Assembly: GCF_030817015.1 (NCBI RefSeq) | Contig: NZ_JAUSYS010000001.1 | Coordinates: 3,658,001-3,722,000 of the forward strand | Source of the DNA: Arthrobacter sp. V1I7 | GTDB lineage: Bacteria; Actinomycetota; Actinomycetes; Actinomycetales; Micrococcaceae | Reading direction: 5' to 3' | Length of the DNA: 64,000 nt | Part shown: positions 8,258 to 17,907 of the stretch, in pieces | How positions within the stretch are numbered: the stretch's first letter is position 1 | Layout: the number at the start of each line of letters is the position of its first letter | Program-made: the position numbers and the translations under genes | Notes under the pieces: generated by a model | Told to the model about the DNA's origin: nothing | Seen by the model: the letters and a program-made list of their open reading frames with translations, nothing else | Database searches by the model: none

Positions 8258-8617
8258 CTATTGATCCACCTGCATCTTGCCAAGAATGTGGGCGTTTTCG
8301 CGAGTGGAATCGGTTAACTTTGTGTGTCGTGACCCACTATGACGGAACCATGTCGTCGCCGTTGGCTTCCATGCCGGACCGATTGCCGTCAGCACCTGGC
8401 CAGATATCTTCACTCTGTCACCGGTTTCGGACAGGCAACCCAACCGGTCGATGACGAAGCCGGCCACCGTCGCGTAATGACCATCTGGCAACTGCGTGCC
8501 CGCCACCGACTCGAATTCCTGCAGGATCAGGCCGCCGTCGACGTCGACCGATCCATTGGTGACTCTGAGGCAATCCTCGTGGTCGGCGCCGGCGTCTTGG
8601 GCGTACGCTTCTGACAT
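8258..8617 (-). pseudogene. C-terminal fragment of a CorC/HlyC-type (CNNM) transporter protein
   Basis: Residues about 18-75 match the CorC_HlyC transporter-associated domain (VTNGSVDVDGGLILQEFE, LPDGHYATVAGFVIDRLG, GDRVKISGQVL). The membrane DUF21 and CBS domains that should come first are absent, and after GDRVKISGQVL the frame runs into unrelated sequence. The 5' end abuts the start of the next gene on the opposite strand. A relic, not a functional gene. Confidence 0.55.
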
Positions 8618-8906
8618 GGAAGCTCAGTTTGAGGTTGAGGCGTTAATCGAGCACGAGTATCTGGTGCGTACCCAGGCCGAGGGGGAAGTGATCGAGTCCA
8701 GGTTCAGAGTCGATCCCGGCGTGCTTGAACAACTGGAGCTGGAGGGCGCCGACGAGCGGCAGGTGGTCAGGCAGACGGCGGTGTTTCTGGCCACCCATCA
8801 ACCGATCATCGATTTCCCGCCCATGCTGGATCTGGCCGACGTCATCGCAAGCTACGACGACTACCCCGAGCGGCTGCGGCGGCAGTTGGCAGCGGAATCT
8901 GGGTAA
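8616..8906 (+). CDS. Conserved small hypothetical protein
   Basis: A protein of 96 residues, strongly acidic: EAQFEVEALIEHEYLVRTQAEGEVIESRF, then VLEQLELEGADERQVVRQTAVFLATHQPIIDFPPMLDLADVIASY. The alternation of charged and hydrophobic residues looks like a real folded protein. I recognise no family. The ATG at 8616 is chosen because the longer frame to 8496 runs through the antisense relic. Confidence 0.6.
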   Translation: MEAQFEVEALIEHEYLVRTQAEGEVIESRFRVDPGVLEQLELEGADERQVVRQTAVFLATHQPIIDFPPMLDLADVIASYDDYPERLRRQLAAESG

Positions 8907-8962
8907 ACTCCCGGCACCTCTGTATCGCAGTTCTGCCCCTGCGCCTTAAGCTGCGGTGCCGC

Positions 8963-9628
8963 TCATTCCGTCACGGCGGTTAGCCGGGCGCAGCAGGCTG
9001 AACTCTCGGGCGCTGGCTCGATCCGGTGTTGAGTGTCGTTGCATCCGTCCAGCGTTCCCTGCAGGAGGGCGGCATTGAGACCGCAGACGACCTGAGTATG
9101 GTCCCTGGAGAGACGGTGGAAGGGGCAGTTGCCTAAAGCCAGTCCCTGTCCGTCGGTCTCGGGTTCAAACCCGTTGTCGGACAGGGCTTGCTCGATGTTT
9201 CCTGCGCGGAGTCCTAGTCTTTGGCCTTCGTTGTAGGCAACCGCGCGAAGGGCTTCCTCGACAGGTTCTCCGGTCGCGACGGATGCTTCTATCGCGGAGG
9301 CGAGCAAACGGGCTGCGAGTTCGTATTCGCGCGCGGGAATGGAAACGCTGACCTCATCAAGTGCGGGTTTGTACAGCTTGGTCGGCCTTCCGGATCCCGG
9401 ACCCGTCCGCGTGCCCAACTTTCTGCTTTCCGTTTCCAGCAACCCCTCACGGACCATCCTCTCCAGGTGAAAGGATGCGGTGCTCGGAGCGAGGTTCAGT
9501 GTCCGCACCAGCTGATCCCGGGAGAGTGGAACCGTGCTGCGTATCAGCGCCCGGTAAAGAGAGCGCCTTACAGGATCCGCCAGCGTGGCGACGTCGGGGC
9601 TGTGCGGTGAAATCGACGAAGAATCCAT
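8963..9628 (-). CDS. HTH transcriptional regulator with C-terminal Cys/His metal- or Fe-S-type domain
   Basis: About 221 residues. Residues about 10-90 form an ArsR/MarR-like winged helix (PVRRSLYRALIRSTVPLSRDQLVRTLNLAPSTASFHLERMVREGLLE). The C-terminal part carries NCPFH, a second Cys in VVCGLN and a CC pair near the end, the arrangement of regulators related to SufR, where Cys residues hold an iron-sulfur cluster. The start is uncertain: GGAGG lies 15 bases before the ATG at 9628 but nine before an in-frame TTG two codons upstream. An inverted repeat at 9677-9705 lies in the divergent region. Targets are probably the divergent membrane protein/GH15 genes, by position only. Confidence 0.72.
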   Translation of the reverse strand: MDSSSISPHSPDVATLADPVRRSLYRALIRSTVPLSRDQLVRTLNLAPSTASFHLERMVREGLLETESRKLGTRTGPGSGRPTKLYKPALDEVSVSIPAREYELAARLLASAIEASVATGEPVEEALRAVAYNEGQRLGLRAGNIEQALSDNGFEPETDGQGLALGNCPFHRLSRDHTQVVCGLNAALLQGTLDGCNDTQHRIEPAPESSACCARLTAVTE

Positions 9629-9676
9629 GGGCAAATTCAACCACCTCCAAGAGGACTTGACGCAACCAAGTATACG

Positions 9677-9705
9677 TTCTAAATTCAAGATACCCAACTT
9701 TAGAA
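9677..9705. promoter_or_regulatory. Inverted repeat between divergent regulator and membrane-protein genes
   Basis: TTCTAAA (9677-9683) and TTTAGAA (9699-9705) are exact 7-bp arms separated by 15 bp, in a locally AT-rich divergent promoter region. Likely operator of the HTH regulator; unproven. Confidence 0.45.
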
Positions 9706-9714
9706 TAGGGCATC

Positions 9715-9933
9715 ATGTTATCCCCTCAGTATCAGGACCGGCAGCGCCAGTACACCGACCCAACTGATGAACTGGACCAGCTTGACCTTAAGCGCGGCGC
9801 GCCTGCAGGCATCGATGTTGACGGGGCGCAGGCGGCCATCGCAGGTTTGCTGGTCGCTCACCACCCGTTGCCGTTCCGGGGCGTGGCGCGTATCGATTAC
9901 CTGCGTTTGGCGAAAGCACCCTCGGGCAGTTGA
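9715..9933 (+). CDS. Small ORF of doubtful status before the membrane protein
   Basis: A frame of 72 residues beginning just after the inverted repeat and ending one base before the next start codon. It has no convincing ribosome-binding site and no recognisable domain. The close junction with the following gene could mean translational coupling or chance. I keep it only as a possibility. Confidence 0.25.
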   Translation: MLSPQYQDRQRQYTDPTDELDQLDLKRGAPAGIDVDGAQAAIAGLLVAHHPLPFRGVARIDYLRLAKAPSGS

Positions 9934-9934
9934 G

Positions 9935-10411
9935 ATGGACTGGCAAGGCTGGGCTCTCTTTGGTCTTCTGGCCACCGGCGCGCTGACTGCCGTGATGATT
10001 GCAGCACAAATGGCCGGTTGGACACGCCTTGACCTGCCGTTGGTGCTTGGCACCCTGCTGACCCCGGACCCGGACCGGGCACGAATCGCGGGTTTCTTTA
10101 TCCACCTTGCCGCCGGCCAGGTATTCGCCCTGGGATACGCCGCAACATTTGCCCTCCTGGACCAGGCAACCTGGTGGATCGGGGCATTGCTTGGGCTGCT
10201 CCACGTCGCCGTCGCGCTGACGGTCATCCTTCCCCTGCTGCCCGGCGCCCACCCCCGCATGGCCTCGACCAGGGCAGGGCCCGCCAACAGAGCTGTGCTG
10301 GAACCCCCTGGCCTGCTGGGCCTGAACTACGGCATTCAGACACCCGCGGTCGCCATCGTCGCCCACCTGGTCTATGGCACAGTTCTCGGAATGCTCCTGA
10401 GGGCGTCATGA
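9935..10411 (+). CDS. Small multi-pass membrane protein
   Basis: A protein of 158 residues with about four hydrophobic segments: WALFGLLATGALTAVMIAAQ, FIHLAAGQVFALGYAATFALL, WIGALLGLLHVAVALTVILPLL and AVAIVAHLVYGTVLGMLL. The start at 9935 is preferred over a longer frame from 9767 whose extra residues look non-coding. It overlaps the GH15 start codon by four bases (ATGA), so the two are translationally coupled. I do not recognise a named family. Confidence 0.72.
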   Translation: MDWQGWALFGLLATGALTAVMIAAQMAGWTRLDLPLVLGTLLTPDPDRARIAGFFIHLAAGQVFALGYAATFALLDQATWWIGALLGLLHVAVALTVILPLLPGAHPRMASTRAGPANRAVLEPPGLLGLNYGIQTPAVAIVAHLVYGTVLGMLLRAS

Positions 10412-12291
10412 GAACACACCGCAGAACACACGAAACCGAAAGCGGCGAAAAGGTTTCCGCCGCCGCCCGGGGCTGGGAGCCCTCGCCCATCGCGGACTAT
10501 GGGTTGCTGGGCGACACCCGCACCGCGGCCCTGATCTCCGCCGCCGGCGCCGTGGACTGGCTCTGCGCCCCCACGTTCGACGGCGAGCCTGTTTTCGGTG
10601 CGCTCCTGGGCGGCGCCGAAGCAGGGACCTTTGTGGCCGGGCCGGCCCTTCCTGCACGAATGCTATCCCGCCGCTACCGCCCCCACAGCGCAACCCTGGA
10701 AACAATCTGGTCATCCGGCGAAGGCCGGCTCATCCTCACCGAAGCCATGGTCGCTGAAGTCGCCGGCCAGCTGCTTCCGACGACAGTTCTGATCCGACGC
10801 CTCTCGGCAGAAGGTTCATCCGTGCGGGCCGTCATCGACTTTGACCCCAGGCTGGGCGAACAGCACCGCCGGCCGCGAGTCCGCCGCGGGCGGGACCTGG
10901 TCTACGAATGGGGCCCGCTGGCCCTGTCCCTGGGCTGCAGCCCGGCCTTGGCACTGCAGCCGGGCCAGCAGCTATTCGTGACCGTATTGCCCGGCCAGCC
11001 TGTGACGCTCGTACTGGCGGTGGCGTACGGGGAACCGCTCATTCACCTCGATCCGGAATCAGCCTGGGACCTGGCCGAGGCCGACGAGGCCCGCTGGCGC
11101 GAATGGACAGCGGAGGTTGATCAACGAATTCCGTTCCGCGAACCGGTCCTCCGGAGCCTGCTCACACTGCGGCTGCTGACCTATTCGCCCTCGGGCGCAC
11201 CGGTGGCGGCACCCACCACCTCCCTGCCCGAGCATGTGGGCGGTATACGCAACTGGGATTACAGATACGCCTGGCCGCGGGACGCCAGTATCGGCGTCGG
11301 GTCCTTCCTGGGTGCCGGCAAATCCGCTGAAGCGCGCAAATTCCTCGGCTGGCTGTTGCACGCCAGCAGGCTTGAGCGGCCCCGCCTGCCGGCCCTGTTG
11401 ACCCTGACCGGAGGACATGTTCCCCGGGAACGTACGCTCCACGGCTGGCCAGGGTATGCGAACAGCACGCCGGTCCGGACCGGTAACGGCGCCGCCCATC
11501 AACACCAGCTTGACGGCTACGGCTGGGTCCTGGACGCGGCCTGGGTGCTGGTGAACGACGGACACCGGCTCTATTCAGAGACCTGGCGGGCCATGCGCGG
11601 CTTCACTGACCTGGTGGCCCGGCGATGGCAGGAGCCCGATGCCGGGATATGGGAGATCCGTGCCGACGCCGCCCAGCATGTGCACTCCAAAATGATGGGC
11701 TGGCTCACCTTGGACAGGGCGCTCCGGATCGGCCAGACCCATCACCTTCGCCCACGGCAGCAACGGCGATGGCAGACAGCCAGGGACAATATCGCCGACG
11801 AGATCAAGACCAAGGGCTTCGACCCGGTCAGGAACACCTACACCCGCATCTACGGATCCTCCGACCTGGACGCCGCACTGCTCGTCCTGCCCATCATCGG
11901 CCTCGAAGAGGCCGGCTCGGAACGCGTCAAAGGAACCGTAGACGTCATCCGCGAGGAGCTGTCCGCCGGCTTTCCACTCCTCTACCGGTATCCGCCAGGG
12001 AAGGACGGGCTGCCCGGAGTTGAAGGGGCATTTTTGCCCTGCTCGTTCTGGCTGGTTCAGGCCCTCGCACACACCGGCCGGCACTCCGAAGCCAGCGAAC
12101 TCTTCGAAGCGCTCCTGGACAAGGCCAACCAGCTGGGCCTCTACAGCGAAGAAATCGATCCGGCTACCGGCGCCCTTCTGGGCAACTTCCCACAAGCCCT
12201 GACTCATGCCGCACTCGTCCAGGCAGCGCTTGCCCTCCGCGACACTCGGACCATGGGCGGTGAAGATGCCACAGGCCGTGCACAACCGTGA
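10408..12291 (+). CDS. GH15 glycoside hydrolase (glucoamylase/trehalase-like)
   Basis: A protein of 627 residues. The N-terminal beta domain starts IADYGLLGDTRTAALISAAGAVDWLC, which is typical of bacterial GH15. The (alpha/alpha)6 catalytic domain includes GGIRNWDYRYAWPRDAS, the first acidic region near MMGWLTLDRALRI, and the C-terminal SEEIDPATGALLGNFPQALTHAALV with the conserved Glu and Asn. No signal peptide, so cytoplasmic. Actinobacterial members act on trehalose or on malto-oligosaccharides and cannot be told apart here. The ATG overlaps the upstream stop. A DUF488 gene follows 69 bp later. Confidence 0.9.
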   Translation: MRTHRRTHETESGEKVSAAARGWEPSPIADYGLLGDTRTAALISAAGAVDWLCAPTFDGEPVFGALLGGAEAGTFVAGPALPARMLSRRYRPHSATLETIWSSGEGRLILTEAMVAEVAGQLLPTTVLIRRLSAEGSSVRAVIDFDPRLGEQHRRPRVRRGRDLVYEWGPLALSLGCSPALALQPGQQLFVTVLPGQPVTLVLAVAYGEPLIHLDPESAWDLAEADEARWREWTAEVDQRIPFREPVLRSLLTLRLLTYSPSGAPVAAPTTSLPEHVGGIRNWDYRYAWPRDASIGVGSFLGAGKSAEARKFLGWLLHASRLERPRLPALLTLTGGHVPRERTLHGWPGYANSTPVRTGNGAAHQHQLDGYGWVLDAAWVLVNDGHRLYSETWRAMRGFTDLVARRWQEPDAGIWEIRADAAQHVHSKMMGWLTLDRALRIGQTHHLRPRQQRRWQTARDNIADEIKTKGFDPVRNTYTRIYGSSDLDAALLVLPIIGLEEAGSERVKGTVDVIREELSAGFPLLYRYPPGKDGLPGVEGAFLPCSFWLVQALAHTGRHSEASELFEALLDKANQLGLYSEEIDPATGALLGNFPQALTHAALVQAALALRDTRTMGGEDATGRAQP

Positions 12292-12360
12292 ACCATGTCC
12301 GACAAGGAACTCGCAGCGGACGGCCACCACCACGCCGTCCGCGAAAGGAGAGACACCCTA

Positions 12361-12762
12361 ATGGCCACCCGACATGAAGTGAAAGTACGGCGCATCTATG
12401 AAGACCCCTTGGAAACGGACGGCACGCGTATCCTCGTGGACCGCCTCTGGCCGCGTGGCCTAAGCAAGGAAAAGGCGCACTTCGACGAATGGTGCAAAGC
12501 GGTAGCCCCATCAGCTGAGCTGCGCAAGTGGTACGGCCACGACCCTGGCCTCTTCGAAGATTTCAGCCGGCGCTATCGCAGAGAGCTCAAAGAACCTGAG
12601 CCTGCAGCCGCCCTTTCCCGGCTCCGAAGCCTGGCCGGTCAGGGTCCATTGACGCTGCTAACGGCCACAAGGGAACCCGCCATCAGTGAGGCGGCAGTAC
12701 TGTGCGCACTGATCCGAGAGAGCCTCCAGCGGCCGGTTTCCGGACATGGCCCTTCTCGCTAA
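12361..12762 (+). CDS. DUF488 family protein
   Basis: A protein of 133 residues carrying the DUF488 hallmarks: VKVRRIYEDPLETDGTRILVDRLWPRGLSKEKA, the LRKWYGHDPGLFEDFSRRYRREL block and a C-terminal LTLLTATREP. AAAGGAGA about ten bases before the ATG at 12361 fixes the start; a longer frame from 12295 is not needed. The biochemical role of the family is unknown. Confidence 0.88.
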   Translation: MATRHEVKVRRIYEDPLETDGTRILVDRLWPRGLSKEKAHFDEWCKAVAPSAELRKWYGHDPGLFEDFSRRYRRELKEPEPAAALSRLRSLAGQGPLTLLTATREPAISEAAVLCALIRESLQRPVSGHGPSR

Positions 12763-12877
12763 GGAACCAACCAGGACCAGACACAGACCGGCCTGCATTT
12801 CAGCGCGACCAGCGCTATAGAGGCGCTAGAGCGCCGGCCTGCCACCCTACGGGATCCCGATCGGTGTGGTGCGGAGC

Positions 12878-13969
12878 TCATTGCCCGGACGCCGCCAGTT
12901 CCGCCAGCAGCTCGGTTTTTCGCTCCTCGCTTGCGAAGGAGGAACGGATCGAGTTCGCCGCCAGGCGCACGCAATCGAACTCGGACAGGCCGATCACCGA
13001 CTTCAGCTTTTCGAAGTTGTCGTCCACGTACCCGCCGAAATAGGCCGGATCGTCCGAGTTCACGCTCACGTTCAGCCCGGCCGCGAGCATCGCCGGCAGC
13101 GGATGGTCCGCCAGCATGTTCACGGCCCGGAGCCGGACGTTCGACAGCGGGCACACGGTCAGCGGGATGAGATCATTCACCAGCCGCTCCACCAGCTCGG
13201 GATCCTCCATGCAGCGGATGCCGTGGTCGATCCGTTCCACCTCCAGGATCTCCAGCGCCTCGATGATGTACGACGGCGGTCCCTCCTCGCCGGCGTGCGC
13301 GATCCGGTGCAGCCCGGCTTCCTTGGCGCGGGCATAGAGCCGCTCGAACTTCGCCGGCGGGTTGCCCACTTCCGCGGAATCGAGGCCGATTCCGGCGATC
13401 GGGGCGTTCAGGGCGAGCAGCTGCTCCAGTACATCGAGGGCGGATTCCTCGGGGAGGTCTCGTAGGAAGGCCGCAATCAGCAAGGTGGAAATGCCGAACT
13501 CCTCCAGGGAACCTTTCAGCACGGACGCGACCCCGTTGATGCAGGTCTCCAGTGACACCCCGCGGGACACGTGGGCCTGCGGGTCCAACATGATCTCTGC
13601 ATGCCGGACCCCGGCGAGCGCCGCGCGGGCCAGGTACGCCCGGGTCATGTCGGCGAAGTCCTGCTCGGTCTGCAGCACCGCCATGTTGGCGTAGTACAGG
13701 TCGAGGAAGGACTGGAGGTCCGTGAACTCATAGCGCGAGCGAAGCTCCGCCAGGTTGGCATACGGCAGCTGGATTCCGTTGCGTTCCGCGAGCGCGAAAA
13801 TCAGCTCCGGTTCCAGCGTTCCCTCAATGTGCAGGTGCAGCTCCGCAACCGGCAGCGCGCCATCAACTCCCCCGGGCGTTTCAGCCGGTGCCGGCGCGGC
13901 GCCGCTGTCCGGGTCGGTGGCTGCCGCGTCTGTTCCGGGGGCGTCAGCGCCGCCGTCGTAAGTGTCCAT
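12878..13969 (-). CDS. Adenine deaminase (adenosine-deaminase superfamily)
   Basis: A protein of 363 residues of the metal-dependent ADA fold: zinc ligands in LHLHIEG, the HAGEE motif and SDDPAYF. Two features favour adenine rather than adenosine as the substrate: HIEGTLEPELIFALAERN at the N terminus and SVNSDDPAYFGGYVDDNF, which are typical of yeast Aah1-like adenine deaminases; adenosine deaminases usually have SLNTDDP. The enzyme would convert adenine to hypoxanthine in purine salvage. The first about 40 residues are an Asp/Ala/Pro-rich extension, so an internal start is possible. Confidence 0.82.
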   Translation of the reverse strand: MDTYDGGADAPGTDAAATDPDSGAAPAPAETPGGVDGALPVAELHLHIEGTLEPELIFALAERNGIQLPYANLAELRSRYEFTDLQSFLDLYYANMAVLQTEQDFADMTRAYLARAALAGVRHAEIMLDPQAHVSRGVSLETCINGVASVLKGSLEEFGISTLLIAAFLRDLPEESALDVLEQLLALNAPIAGIGLDSAEVGNPPAKFERLYARAKEAGLHRIAHAGEEGPPSYIIEALEILEVERIDHGIRCMEDPELVERLVNDLIPLTVCPLSNVRLRAVNMLADHPLPAMLAAGLNVSVNSDDPAYFGGYVDDNFEKLKSVIGLSEFDCVRLAANSIRSSFASEERKTELLAELAASGQ

Positions 13970-14177
13970 CCGGTAAGGATATGCCCGCCCCCGGTCAGGA
14001 CCGATAGACCGGGGATGCCGCCGTCGCGTTTCAACAGCGCGGCGGCACGCCGAGTTCGGGCTCCACGGTCGGAATGCTCCGGAAACCGGACCGTGCCCGC
14101 GCTGCGGCGTCAGCGGCCCCCAAGCCCGAGGCCGCCGGCGGCTCCATTGTCGGGCAGAAATCAGGAAAGATCACGTC

Positions 14178-14206
14178 TTGATAACGGAACGGCCCTCCCT
14201 TAGCCT
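14178..14206 (+). promoter_or_regulatory. Predicted sigma-70-like promoter of the rpf-type gene
   Basis: TTGATA (14178-14183), a 17-bp spacer and TAGCCT (14201-14206) fit a housekeeping promoter. A transcript from here would have a leader of about 160 nt before the rpf start. In the rest of 13970-14371 I see no gene. I looked for the c-di-AMP (ydaO) riboswitch often found before rpf genes and did not find its conserved blocks. Confidence 0.4.
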
Positions 14207-14287
14207 AGGGTCCATGCCCGATTCCGGGTATTGAATGCCCGGTGCCGCCACCACCAGATACTGCCCGACCGGCGGACACCGCAATGA

Positions 14288-15046
<759 letters not shown>

Positions 15047-15090
15047 TCCGCGCGCGCGTAATCCGCGCGCGGAAGGGGTGTTTAAACCAT

Positions 15091-15130
15091 GACGCCGGAG
15101 CGGTCCCCCCAAGGGGAAAGCTCCGGCGTC
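15091..15130 (+). terminator. Terminator-like hairpin after the rpf gene
   Basis: GACGCCGGAGC (15091-15101) pairs perfectly with 15120-15130 around an 18-nt loop, 45 bp after the rpf stop. The following bases are moderately T-rich. Confidence 0.65.
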
Positions 15131-15189
15131 GTGCTGTTCTTTCGTCATGCTGTTTTTGGTCGTGCTGTTCTTGGTCATGCTGTTCTTGG
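15129..15189. repeat. Four-copy 15-16-bp tandem repeat
   Basis: Units of the type TCRTGCTGTTCTTGG occupy 15129-15144 (16 bp, divergent), 15145-15159, 15160-15174 and 15175-15189. They sit between two convergent genes, immediately after the rpf hairpin. A likely slippage product; reading frames through it encode only repetitive peptide. Confidence 0.8.
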
Positions 15190-15241
15190 TCGCGCGGTTG
15201 GCATGCGCCGTCCAGGCCTTGCCGGCCGGCGCCGGGGGACT

Positions 15242-15814
15242 TCAGGCTGCCCGCGGTATTTCGCGGACGATCCGTACCTTCCACGCGCCATCGTCGCTCG
15301 TGTCCAGCAGGGCAACGGTGCCCATCGCGAGGTGGAGGGCCACCCGCTTGCCCGCAAGAAGCTCAAGGTAAAGGGTTTCATTCATCCGGGCCGGCGCATC
15401 AATGACGTACTTCACGGCGTCTCGGACCTTGCGGTAATTGGCACTCTGCTCCCGGTGCAGGTGCAGTTCGAGCATCCGGCGCTGCTTGATTCGTGGTTCG
15501 TGCCGGTTCAGCCATGACACTGCGGCGTGGACCGCCACCACCAATGCCAGCGAGATGACGTAGATCTCCCAGCCGCTGGAGAGCAGGAACAACGGCAGGT
15601 TGGCGATGGCCACCACTGCGATGAACAGACGCAGCGCGAGCAGTCGCCGCATCGTGAGCGCGAGGGATGCCATGGCTGCCCGGAAACCGTGTTGTTCCTT
15701 GCGGGCCGCCTCCGGGTCGATGGTGAATTCTTCCAGCACCAGGATGCCGTTCGCTTCGGGGCTGAGCATTTGTCCGTACTTGGGCGCGAAGGGCGCCGAA
15801 ACTGCAGTATTCAT
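15242..15814 (-). CDS. Hypothetical membrane protein with two membrane segments
   Basis: A protein of 190 residues. Two hydrophobic helices (about LFIAVVAIANLPLFLLSS and IYVISLALVVAVHAAVSWL, residues about 75-115) follow a charged N-terminal part. After a basic segment (RHEPRIKQRRMLELHLHREQSANYRKV), the C-terminal domain resembles a small beta-rich module. No family recognised. GGAAG precedes the ATG at 15814; a longer frame starts at 15847. Confidence 0.6.
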   Translation of the reverse strand: MNTAVSAPFAPKYGQMLSPEANGILVLEEFTIDPEAARKEQHGFRAAMASLALTMRRLLALRLFIAVVAIANLPLFLLSSGWEIYVISLALVVAVHAAVSWLNRHEPRIKQRRMLELHLHREQSANYRKVRDAVKYVIDAPARMNETLYLELLAGKRVALHLAMGTVALLDTSDDGAWKVRIVREIPRAA

Positions 15815-15959
15815 GGCGTGTCTTCCGGGGCGGCGGGAATGGTTCATGCTATTTTATCCGCTCCCCGACACCACTGTCTCCCCTGTCCCGAAATGTGAAC
15901 GCGCTCACCACGACGGCCCTGCAATTGGCGCATTTGCTCCGGGGCCCCAAACTGGAGAG

Positions 15960-16860
15960 ATGCAGACCTTCCTCCCCTTCCCCGATTTCCAGCAGAGCGC
16001 CGCGGCCCTGGACCGCGTGCGGCTCGGCAAGCAGCGCGTTGAAGCGCTGCAGATCCTGCGTGCGCTGGTGATTCCGGAGTACGGCTGGCAGTCTCACCCC
16101 GCCGTCCGGATGTGGATGGGGTACGTTCCCGCGCTGACCCTGTACGGCCTGGCCATGGTGGATGAGTGGACGTCCCGGGGCGGCGAGGACACCACGCGCG
16201 AAAAGATCATGGAGTTCGCGCCCCAGGCGGCGCACCCCGACTACGCCGCCAAGATCCCGATGCCGCCATGGCTCGGCGACCCCGATTTCCACCTGAGCCA
16301 CCGCTCCCGGCTGATCGCCAAGGACCCGCGCTTCTACGCCCCGTTGTTCCCGGATACCGAAGCGGACCTGGAGTACGTCTGGCCCGAACCCCGGCTCGAG
16401 CTGTTGCCCGAGGATCCCGCCGGTGAGCGCATGTGGGTACTCCGACTTCCGCTCGGAGACACCGAGCCGGAGCAGCTGAAGACCGTCACGCCTGCCGCCG
16501 GTCGGACGCGCGAAGGCCGCTGCCGCGGACGACGACTACCAATTCGTCTATGCCGATTCCGGCGCGCGCCGCCCGGCCAAGCAGCGCAAGCTTCCGCCGA
16601 AGCAGCTCGTCAAGAAGCCCACCCGGAAACGCCAGCAGCAGGAAGAGGCGTTCACCACCCTTCCGGGCAACTCGATAGTCGCCATCCCGGTCGACGGCGG
16701 ACGCTCCTTCGCCGTGGGCAAGGTCCTGGGCCGTCCGATCACCGTCGACGGCCAGTTCGCGCGCAACTTCCAGGTGGACGAGATCGTGGACCGCTCGGCC
16801 TTCGATTACCCCGCGCTGCTGCAGGACCCGCGGGCCTTCTTCCCGGTGCCCGCACGGTAG
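15960..16860 (+). pseudogene. MSMEG_6728-type protein (pyrimidine-dimer glycosylase-like), frameshifted
   Basis: The first about 180 codons (MQTFLPFPDFQQSAAALDRVRLGKQRVEALQILRAL...GYGWQSHPAVRMW) match the MSMEG_6728 family, related to the Pyr_excise fold. Near 16490-16520 the frame breaks. From about 16518 a different frame continues naturally through DDDYQFVYADSG, a basic linker and a compact end (NSIVAIPVDGGRSFAVGKVLGRP...FDYPALLQDPRAFFPVPAR) to TAG at 16858-16860. The total length is 3n+1, so a single-base indel separates two otherwise healthy halves. It is either a recent mutation or a sequencing error. Confidence 0.7.
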
Positions 16861-16948
16861 CCGTAAGCCGTCCAACGTCGGGCTGCGCGTCCATCAGATA
16901 TCCGTTTCGGGGAGCCGGTCGTCTCCTTAACACTGGCAGACTGGCTCC

Positions 16949-17869
16949 ATGACTGTACTGCTAGCCGGTTGTGGCGACCTGGGCACCGAGGCCGGGCTGC
17001 GCTTTGCCGCGGCCGGGCACCGCGTGCTGGGCTGGCGGCGTTCGCCGGAGAAGCTCCCGGCCGAGATCGAAGGGGCCGCGGCTGACCTGAGTTCCGGCGA
17101 ACTGCCGCCCATCCCGGCGGACACGTCCGCCGTCGTCGTCGCCGTTGCGGCGGACTCCCCCACGGAGAAGGCCTACCGGGCCGCCTATGTTGACGGGCTG
17201 TCCAAGGTGCTGGATGCGGTGCTGGCGTCCGACGCCGGCATCGGCCGGGTCCTCTTCGTCTCCTCCACGGCCGTCTACGGGGACGCCGGCGGCGGCTGGA
17301 TTGATGAAAGCACGACGCCGGAACCCGGCGGGTTCTCGGGCCGCATCATCCGCGAGGCGGAGGAGCTGCTCTTCGACCGCCTGCGGGGCACCGGCATCAT
17401 CCCCGTGGCCCTGCGGCTCGGCGGCATCTACGGCCCGGGCAGGACCCGCCTGATTGACCAGGTGCGCGGCGGAACAGCCGTACTCCCGGCCGAACCGCGC
17501 TTCACCAATCGCATCCACCGCGACGACGCCGCTGCCGCAATCGTCCGGCTGTGCACCATGGAGGCGGTTCCTGGGCCCGTATATCTGGGAGTCGACAATG
17601 ATCCTGCTGAGCTGGGCGAGGTGCTGAGCTTCCTGGCGGCCGAACTGGGACTCCCCCGGCCGCCGTCGTCCGGCAGTTCCGTCTCGAATGCCGGCGGCGG
17701 CCCTTCCAGGGCGGGCGGCACTTCCAAGGCGGGCGGCGAGCCGGCGCGGGGCGGCAACAAGCGCTGCAGCAATGCGCTGCTTCGAAGCACCGGCTTTGAG
17801 TTCCGATATCCGAGCTTCCGCGAAGGTTACCGCGACATTCTGGCCGGCGTCGGCGTCCGTCATCCCTAG
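16949..17869 (+). CDS. NAD(P)-dependent epimerase/dehydratase-like protein (extended SDR)
   Basis: A protein of 306 residues with a Rossmann start LLAGCGDLGTEAGLRFAAAGHRV, the strand VLFVSSTAVYGDAGG ending in the catalytic Tyr, and LRLGGIYGPGR. This looks like the YeeZ/atypical SDR group, whose substrates are mostly unknown. A Gly/Ser-rich insertion with repeated GGxS/KAGG units lies near residues 235-270. It stands alone between the broken MSMEG_6728 gene and DUF1622. Confidence 0.82.
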   Translation: MTVLLAGCGDLGTEAGLRFAAAGHRVLGWRRSPEKLPAEIEGAAADLSSGELPPIPADTSAVVVAVAADSPTEKAYRAAYVDGLSKVLDAVLASDAGIGRVLFVSSTAVYGDAGGGWIDESTTPEPGGFSGRIIREAEELLFDRLRGTGIIPVALRLGGIYGPGRTRLIDQVRGGTAVLPAEPRFTNRIHRDDAAAAIVRLCTMEAVPGPVYLGVDNDPAELGEVLSFLAAELGLPRPPSSGSSVSNAGGGPSRAGGTSKAGGEPARGGNKRCSNALLRSTGFEFRYPSFREGYRDILAGVGVRHP

Positions 17870-17907
17870 TCTGCTTTCACTTCACTGCCCGTATTCGAAG
17901 GGGAACC

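Noticed and set aside
9155..9185. tRNA T-arm-like GGTTCAAACCC
   Set aside because: It is inside the coding sequence of an HTH regulator and no acceptor or anticodon arm can be folded around it.
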